From: Gordonia sputi NBRC 100414
Lineage (GTDB): Bacteria; Actinomycetota; Actinomycetes; Mycobacteriales; Mycobacteriaceae
NCBI RefSeq assembly: GCF_000248055.1
Contig: NZ_BAFC01000084.1
Coordinates: forward strand, 1 to 64,000
DNA length: 64,000 bases
Direction: 5' to 3'
This document shows positions 59,089-64,000 of the stretch, piece by piece. The notes beneath the pieces are model-generated. The model was given only the letters and a program-made list of their open reading frames with translations. It made no database searches and was not told where the DNA came from. The first letter of the stretch is position 1, and every line of letters starts with the position of its first letter. Made by a program: the position numbers and the translations under genes.

Positions 59089-60902
59089 GCTTTATTGCTG
59101 ACCCGAATGGGGAGGCCCCGAGCCCGACGGCGCCGCAGCGGCCACAGCGCAGCCACGCCGCCGCAGATGATCAGTGCGGCCCAGACAAGGTGTGCCGCGT
59201 AGGCCGACGCCCGCGCCGCACTGGAGGCTCCGCCGACGTCGGCCGGGTGATCGATGCGGAACAGGATGAGATCGTGGCCGCGGAAGACGACGTCCGCGCG
59301 GCCGGCCAGTGCGGCAGGTATGTCGGGTTGAGCTGTGCCCGAGAGGTTTTCGACGAGCACCCAGCCGACGCCGAGCCGGGCGAGAGTCGTCGGGTCACCA
59401 CCGGCGCGCAGCGCTTCGGTCACCTGCTGTGCGCGTGGCGTCGGCTCGTCGACGGTCGCGCCGTCGACGACGAGTTCGCCCGATTCGACGACGGGCGCGC
59501 GCAGCATGCGTGCGGCCGGGTCGAGCGATGGCGAATCGGTGAAGGGGTACTGCCGCACGGTGCCGGGCGGCCACAGTGCGACGTCGCCCGCGTCGGACGG
59601 CACGAGTTGCGCGACGCGCGCCCAGTCGTCGGGATACTGCACCGTCGAGAGTCGCCCGCCGACTCCCCACGCGAGGTCGGGGAGCGGTGCCACCACGAGA
59701 AGGATCACCGCCGCGAGCGCGAAACCCGAAGGGACGAGGTCACGTAGCCGCCACACCGCCGCGGCGCTCGCCACTGCGACGATCGGCATCACCAGCGCCA
59801 CGAACTTCGATGAATCGCGGAGCAGGCCACCGCCCGGGATCGTGCTGACGATCTCGGCAAGTGCACTGCGGCCCGGTCCGAAGGACGTGATCGCGAGAAC
59901 AAGAACCACCACCACCGCGAGCTCCGCCAGCGCTCGCACGAGCGGAGCGTCGACAAGCAGTTCGCGTCTGCGCCACAACGTGATCGAGCCGACGCCGACG
60001 ACTGCGATCAGGCAGACCGTCGCGACGGCCGCCCACCAGAATGTGCGGCTCGCGGGCACGGCGTCGGCGTTCCAGATACCGCCGAGGCCAAGCACCGTGC
60101 CGAGCGGTCCGAGGGCAGGCTCCGAACGTAACCCGAAGGCGCGCACGCCCGCAGCGCCGTCCGTCGAGGTCGACGCAGAGGTCAGCAGCGCGGCCACGAG
60201 CCACGGCAGCGCCGACACCCACGCCACCAGCACACCGGCCACCCGCCGCGCGTGCACGTGCCACGACGACTGCGCCACCTGCGACCCGCCGCCCGCGAGC
60301 ACCCCACCGCTCCCGAGCACACAGACGACCGCGACGACGAGGCCGAAAAGTGAACCGCTGGGCGTGAACCCGGCGACGGCGAGCAGCGCGGCCAGCACGA
60401 ACCAGCACCGCAACGAGGTAGTGAAACCCCACCGGGCGCCACCGGACTGGGCGGAACCGTACCGGGCAGCGGCCAGCGCGATCCACCCCAGTGCGCCGTA
60501 TCCGACGAGTAGTCCCCAGTGGCCTTGGAGAAGTCGTTCTGCGACAAAGGGATTCCACAGCGAGACAGTCGTGGCCGCGACGGCCCCGGTCCGGCCGGCA
60601 CCGGGTACGAGATGCGCCGCGAGTCTGCCGTAACCGACGCCGCCTACGGTCAGTGCAGCGAACAGGATTGCCGTGACGAGGAATCCACCGTCGATGACCG
60701 AACTGCCCAGTGCCACAGCCCAATCCTGTGGAACGGCACGCGGTGGTAGATCGCCGATCCCCAACGTCGTGTCGGTGACGTACGACCGAGGGGTCGACAC
60801 CGCGTCGCGGTAGAGCAGATATCCCGGGCGCAGGAGTGGACCGAGGATCAGTGCGGTCAACGCCGCGCTGATCACCCAGAGCGTCGGCAGCAACCGGGAC
60901 AT
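59070..60902 (-). CDS. Polytopic membrane protein, Rv0226c-like (possible GT-C type)
   Basis: A 610-residue protein with about 12 hydrophobic helices and a C-terminal non-membrane part followed by a last helix (LVWAALIICGGVAALWPL). Early loop LLRPGYLLYRDAVSTPRSYVTDTTLG has the acidic residues expected in the first extracytoplasmic loop of GT-C glycosyltransferases, and IPGGGLLRDSSKFVALVMP recalls the conserved loop of arabinofuranosyl- or mannosyltransferase-like proteins. No definite enzyme class can be assigned. Its place between a GT4 gene and the DUF3068 gene equals Rv0226c. ATG at 60902 (MSRLLPTLW) starts the first helix. Confidence 0.78.
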   Translation of the reverse strand: MSRLLPTLWVISAALTALILGPLLRPGYLLYRDAVSTPRSYVTDTTLGIGDLPPRAVPQDWAVALGSSVIDGGFLVTAILFAALTVGGVGYGRLAAHLVPGAGRTGAVAATTVSLWNPFVAERLLQGHWGLLVGYGALGWIALAAARYGSAQSGGARWGFTTSLRCWFVLAALLAVAGFTPSGSLFGLVVAVVCVLGSGGVLAGGGSQVAQSSWHVHARRVAGVLVAWVSALPWLVAALLTSASTSTDGAAGVRAFGLRSEPALGPLGTVLGLGGIWNADAVPASRTFWWAAVATVCLIAVVGVGSITLWRRRELLVDAPLVRALAELAVVVVLVLAITSFGPGRSALAEIVSTIPGGGLLRDSSKFVALVMPIVAVASAAAVWRLRDLVPSGFALAAVILLVVAPLPDLAWGVGGRLSTVQYPDDWARVAQLVPSDAGDVALWPPGTVRQYPFTDSPSLDPAARMLRAPVVESGELVVDGATVDEPTPRAQQVTEALRAGGDPTTLARLGVGWVLVENLSGTAQPDIPAALAGRADVVFRGHDLILFRIDHPADVGGASSAARASAYAAHLVWAALIICGGVAALWPLRRRRARGLPIRVSNKAQPRED

Positions 60903-60946
60903 GGCGTGCCGTGTGTTCTGAGTCCGGTGTTCTGAGTCCGGCGAAC

Positions 60947-61903
60947 TCAGTAGTGGTAGGTGTCCGACGGTGCGGAGGCGTGGCCGGGATCGACCTCGTA
61001 CTCCGTGCCGGTCACCCCGTACGCGCGGGCGAGGTCGAGGATCTTGGTCGCGCGGGCGATGCGGGGCAGGTCGGAGCCGTTGCGGATCTCGCCTCCCTCG
61101 GCCTCGAACTCCGCGAAGAACTCTTTCGCCCAGGTGATCTCGTCGATCGACGGCGTGAGGCCCTCGTTGACCGGCGCGCACTGATCGGGTGTCAGACAGA
61201 TCTTGCCGGTCATACCGAATTCGACGCTGACGGCGGTTGCCTCACTGAGCTTGAGCGCACTCGAGCCCACCGTCGGGCCGTCGATGGCGCTCGGTAGGTG
61301 GGCCGCCTTCGCGGCGATGGTGAAGCGCGAGCGCGCGTACGCCAGGGTCATCGGGTTGTCGCCGAAGCCGGTGTCGCGGCGGAAGTCGCCGATACCGAAC
61401 GCCAGCCGGAAGGTGCCCTTCGCCGACGCGATCTCGCTGATGCGCTCGAGTCCGCGTGCCGTCTCGACCAGCGCGACGATCGGCACGTCGGGGAGTCGCT
61501 TGGCGGTCTCGGTGACGTGGTCGACGGACTCGACCATCGCGAGCATCACGCCGCCGATCGGGGTCTTCGAGAGCGCCTCGAGGTCGTCGGCCCACCACGG
61601 GGTGCCGAAGCCGTTGACACGCACCCAGTCGCCCGCGCCGCCCGGAAGCGGGTTGCCGTCGGGGCCGGTGCCGGGATCGCTGGTCAACCACCCGACGACG
61701 TTGTCGCGCGCGGTGAGCTTGTCCTTGGGAGCGACAGCGTCCTCGATGTCGAGCACGACGATGTCGGCGCGCGACCGCGCGGCGTGTGCGAATCGGTTGT
61801 GCTGGGCGCCGTTGACCAACAGCCAGCTACGCGCGAGAACCGGGTCGATGCGAAAGCCGACGTCGGAGCTCTCGACGTCGGTCTGCGTGTTCTGGTCATA
61901 CAT
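60947..61903 (-). CDS. HpcH/HpaI aldolase/citrate lyase family protein (CitE-like CoA ester lyase)
   Basis: A 318-residue TIM-barrel protein of the CitE/malyl-CoA lyase family. Landmarks are ARSWLLVNGAQHNRFAHAARSRADIVVLDIEDAVAPKDKLTARDNV (the D-x-E-D metal/phosphate region), WVRVNGFGTPWWADDLEAL, the metal Glu in IVALVETARGLERISEIA and the Asp in LAFGIGDFRRDTG. A lone CitE-like gene without citrate-lyase partners is common in actinobacteria, where substrates such as citramalyl-CoA or beta-methylmalyl-CoA are known for some members. It is inserted between genes that are neighbours in M. tuberculosis (Rv0226c/Rv0227c). Divergent from the flippase gene. Confidence 0.87.
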   Translation of the reverse strand: MYDQNTQTDVESSDVGFRIDPVLARSWLLVNGAQHNRFAHAARSRADIVVLDIEDAVAPKDKLTARDNVVGWLTSDPGTGPDGNPLPGGAGDWVRVNGFGTPWWADDLEALSKTPIGGVMLAMVESVDHVTETAKRLPDVPIVALVETARGLERISEIASAKGTFRLAFGIGDFRRDTGFGDNPMTLAYARSRFTIAAKAAHLPSAIDGPTVGSSALKLSEATAVSVEFGMTGKICLTPDQCAPVNEGLTPSIDEITWAKEFFAEFEAEGGEIRNGSDLPRIARATKILDLARAYGVTGTEYEVDPGHASAPSDTYHY

Positions 61904-61944
61904 CGCTGTCTATCGTTTCACATCGGAGAGGCACACTTGACCAC

Positions 61945-63204
61945 ATGGTGCGTTCCCCCGTCGTCGATGCAGTCGGGTGGGTTGCCGTCGGTTCGATGCT
62001 CGCCAACGTCTGCGCCTACGCGGTGCATCTCGGTGCGGGTCGCTGGTGGCTGACGCCCGCGGAGTACGGCGAGCTGGCCGTCGCGCTCTCGGCACAGTTG
62101 GTGCTGACCGTTCCCGCGCTCGCGCTGCAGGCGGTGGTTGCTCGCGAAGTGGTTCACGGCCGCGATGACCTGCGGATACGTAGTCTCACACTGCGGTGTG
62201 CACTCGCCGTGGCTGTGCTGGCGGTCATCGCCGTCCCGGTGGTCTCAGCGGTCGCGTCGACGTCGTGGACGCTCACCGCGGCCGGCCTGGCGGCCGCGCC
62301 GCTGCTGACCGTCGTCGGCGGTGGTCAGGGCGTGCTGCAGGGACGTCGACGGTTCCGAACGCTCGGAGTCGTTCTCGCGGCGGTCGGGGTGGTTCGCTCT
62401 GCTCCGACGATCGCGGCACTCGCCGCGGGCGCCGGACCGACCGGAGGACTGCTGGCCGGCGCGGTGGGGACCGCCGTCGCCGCTGCCGTCGTATGGGGTC
62501 TCGCCGGCGCACGCATGCCCGCGGGGAGCAGCACGCCGGGTGCCGGACTGCCGGGTGCCGGCCTGTCGACCGTCGTCCGGGCGTCGCAGGTGCAACTGGT
62601 GCTCGTGGTCGCGGTCTCGCTCGACGTCCTGCTCTCGCGCACCGTCCTCGACCCGCGTGATGCGGGCGTCTACGCCTTCGGTGCCATCGCGACGAAAGTC
62701 GCCTTCTGGTTGCCGCAAGCCGTCGGAGTCGTGTTCTATCCGCAACTGGCCGACCCCGCGTCGTCCGGTCGGTCACTGCGGCAGGCGGTCGGGGTGGTCG
62801 CCGGAATCGGGTTGGTGATCACGGTGCTCGGCGCGCTCGCCGGACCACTGCTGCCCGTACTGATCGGCGACGACTACCGACAGCTGACCGACCTGCTCGG
62901 ACTGTTCGCCTTCACCGGCGCGGCGTTCGCGGTGCTACAGGTGGCGCTGCTCGCGGCCATCGCGCACGACCGCACGCGAATCTCGGTCCTCGCCTGGCTC
63001 TTTCTCGCCATCGAGGCTGCCGCGATCCTTCTGTTCGGGCACAGCGTGATACGCCTCGCGGTGATCGCCGCCGTCGCGGCGACCGTCTCTGCGGTCACGA
63101 CAACTCTTGTGGCTCTTCGTTTTTCGCATCGGACTCCGGATCGTGCCTCCGACGGCGCGGCCGGTGGTCGTCGACCCAGCGCTGCCACCGATCAGGGAAC
63201 GTGA
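61945..63204 (+). CDS. MOP-superfamily oligosaccharide/lipid flippase-like membrane protein
   Basis: A 419-residue protein with about 12 helices and the pattern of polysaccharide-biosynthesis flippases (Wzx/MurJ relatives): an amphipathic start VVDAVGWVAVGSMLANVCAYAVHLGAGRWWLTPAEYGELAVALSAQLVLTVPALALQAVVAREV, the mid section LLSRTVLDPRDAGVYAFGAIATKVAFWLPQAVGVVFYPQLADP, and the late GLFAFTGAAFAVLQVALLAAIAHDRTRI. It would export a lipid-linked sugar made by nearby glycosyltransferases. The basic C-terminal tail overlaps the convergent DUF3068 gene by 110 bp. Confidence 0.82.
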   Translation: MVRSPVVDAVGWVAVGSMLANVCAYAVHLGAGRWWLTPAEYGELAVALSAQLVLTVPALALQAVVAREVVHGRDDLRIRSLTLRCALAVAVLAVIAVPVVSAVASTSWTLTAAGLAAAPLLTVVGGGQGVLQGRRRFRTLGVVLAAVGVVRSAPTIAALAAGAGPTGGLLAGAVGTAVAAAVVWGLAGARMPAGSSTPGAGLPGAGLSTVVRASQVQLVLVVAVSLDVLLSRTVLDPRDAGVYAFGAIATKVAFWLPQAVGVVFYPQLADPASSGRSLRQAVGVVAGIGLVITVLGALAGPLLPVLIGDDYRQLTDLLGLFAFTGAAFAVLQVALLAAIAHDRTRISVLAWLFLAIEAAAILLFGHSVIRLAVIAAVAATVSAVTTTLVALRFSHRTPDRASDGAAGGRRPSAATDQGT

Positions 63205-64000
63205 GCAGCGCACCCGCGATCAGCGCCAGCGCGCCGACAATGCCCGCGATCAGTGGCACCACGCGACCCCAGGTGGTGACGGGTCCGGCGAGCGACGCCG
63301 CGTCGTCGGCCATCGTGCGCTGCGTCTGGGCGTCGAAGCCGAACGTCGCGCGCAGGTTGGTGAGCGCGACACCCGAGTCTGCGCCACCCGAGTCTGGGCC
63401 ACCGGAGCCTGGGGCATCGGAGTCTGGGCCACCGGAGCCTGGGCCATCGGAACCGGCAACGCGGTAGGTCTGTTCGACGTCGACGCGTTCGTCGAGGATC
63501 ACGCCCGTCGCGGCGTCGACCGAGATGTCCCACCGCGCCCGATGATGCAGCGTCGCGGTGATCTGCCGGTTCGGGTCACCGTCGGAGATGCCGAACCACG
63601 ACGCCGGTCGCGTGATGCGCGTGGCCGGGGTGCCCGAGGGGGTTCCGGAGCCGATGGCGGCGAGGTCAGTGTCGGGGACCTCGGCGCGGTACCGGATCGC
63701 GGTGCGGCCGCCCACCTGTGACTCCCCGGCGTCGAGGAGTGGGACGGTGCGACGCGTGGTGACGTCGAAGTACCGCGCGCCCGATGTCGGCGGATCGAAG
63801 GGCAGCACGTAGGTGTAGCCACGACGATCCGGCGCCTGGACCGGTGCGGAGTTGCTGTCGTACTGGATCTCGGAGTTGCCCCGCGTTCCGCCGACTGCCC
63901 CGAGATCGGGCAGCGCGGAGTGACGGTTGAGCGTGACGCGGTCCCGGACCGCCGACACCGTCGGCGAGGTGCACGCGTCGGCACCCTCGGCGGGCGCGAC
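63095..64000 (-). CDS. DUF3068 (PorA-like) membrane protein, Rv0227c-like; 5' end beyond window
   Basis: The C-terminal 301 residues of a DUF3068 protein; the frame is open to the right edge, so the N-terminus is missing. Visible are ADACTSPTVSAVRDRVTLNRHSALPDLGAVGGTRGNSEIQYDSNSAPVQAPDRRGYTYVLPFD, then ISDGDPNRQITATLHHRARWDISVDAATGVILDERVDVEQTYRV and a last membrane helix (VVPLIAGIVGALALIAGALLTFPD) with a basic tail. Family members such as Rv0227c are anchored at both ends with a large extracytoplasmic domain; function is unsettled. A 15-bp in-frame repeat (63371-63450) inserts a G/P/S/D tract (GSGGPDSDAPGSGGPDSGG). The 3' end overlaps the flippase gene. Confidence 0.82.
   Translation of the reverse strand, partial: VAPAEGADACTSPTVSAVRDRVTLNRHSALPDLGAVGGTRGNSEIQYDSNSAPVQAPDRRGYTYVLPFDPPTSGARYFDVTTRRTVPLLDAGESQVGGRTAIRYRAEVPDTDLAAIGSGTPSGTPATRITRPASWFGISDGDPNRQITATLHHRARWDISVDAATGVILDERVDVEQTYRVAGSDGPGSGGPDSDAPGSGGPDSGGADSGVALTNLRATFGFDAQTQRTMADDAASLAGPVTTWGRVVPLIAGIVGALALIAGALLTFPDRWQRWVDDHRPRRRRHDPESDAKNEEPQELS

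Overview
High-GC actinobacterial chromosome, most consistent with the mycolic-acid-bearing Mycobacteriales and within them a Gordonia/Williamsia-like genus. The evidence is the presence of MmpL3, an SigG-type sigma factor, Zmp1, R2lox, GTP-dependent PEPCK, abundant GTG starts, and families of CTCGACAAGCTCGA-type intergenic repeats. The genus is an inference, not read directly. I see no rRNA, tRNA, CRISPR array, insertion sequence or phage; the window looks like vertically inherited core chromosome with modest accessory inserts.

Layout. 1-9721: an MmpL/RND transporter, a lactate-2-monooxygenase-like flavoenzyme, an MpaB-type oxygenase, two TetR regulators, an acyl-CoA dehydrogenase coupled to an APH-type kinase, a histidine phosphatase and a VOC protein. 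9722-10136: a dense intergenic repeat cluster. 10137-13064: sigG-like ECF sigma factor and a ROK regulator. 13111-15017: DrrAB-type ABC exporter. 15188-18405: molybdate uptake operon (TOBE/HTH regulator, modA, modB, modC), overlapping tail to tail with a class III adenylate cyclase (18285-19319). 19380-24086: tandem-domain TetR regulator divergent from fadA-fadB (trifunctional beta-oxidation complex), closed by a strong terminator. 24330-29064: HNH/DUF222 protein, SPFH protein, a meta-cleavage-product-type hydrolase with a KstR-like operator, and R2lox. 29158-38302: second MMPL transporter, K+ channel, Zmp1 peptidase, pirin, a catalytically degenerate PBP-like protein, DUF3054 and LPG-synthase/flippase-like membrane proteins.

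38337-51319 follows the M. tuberculosis Rv0205-Rv0211 order: AI-2E protein, mmpL3, NYN protein, trmB, two poorly characterised proteins, pckA. Here a MacS/MacR-like two-component system is placed between the AI-2E gene and mmpL3. 51364-56247: secreted phytase-like esterase domain protein and a MacB/FtsX-type ABC system. 56248-64000: an MmpS-like protein with a Q/Y/G-rich head, then the Rv0224c-Rv0227c block (methyltransferase, glycosyltransferase, polytopic membrane protein, DUF3068 protein cut by the right edge), interrupted by a CitE-like lyase and a MOP-type flippase.

Themes: envelope lipid export and assembly (three MmpL proteins, MmpL3 neighbourhood, Rv0224c-0227c block, flippases), fatty acid and probably sterol catabolism (fadAB, ACAD, KstR-boxed hydrolase), and signalling. 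The points most worth following are the KstR-like operator at 28070-28083, the inactive PBP-like protein, the pair of degenerate GTPase-like proteins between trmB and pckA, several perfect palindromes in promoter regions, and repeat clusters that supply stop codons to flanking genes.
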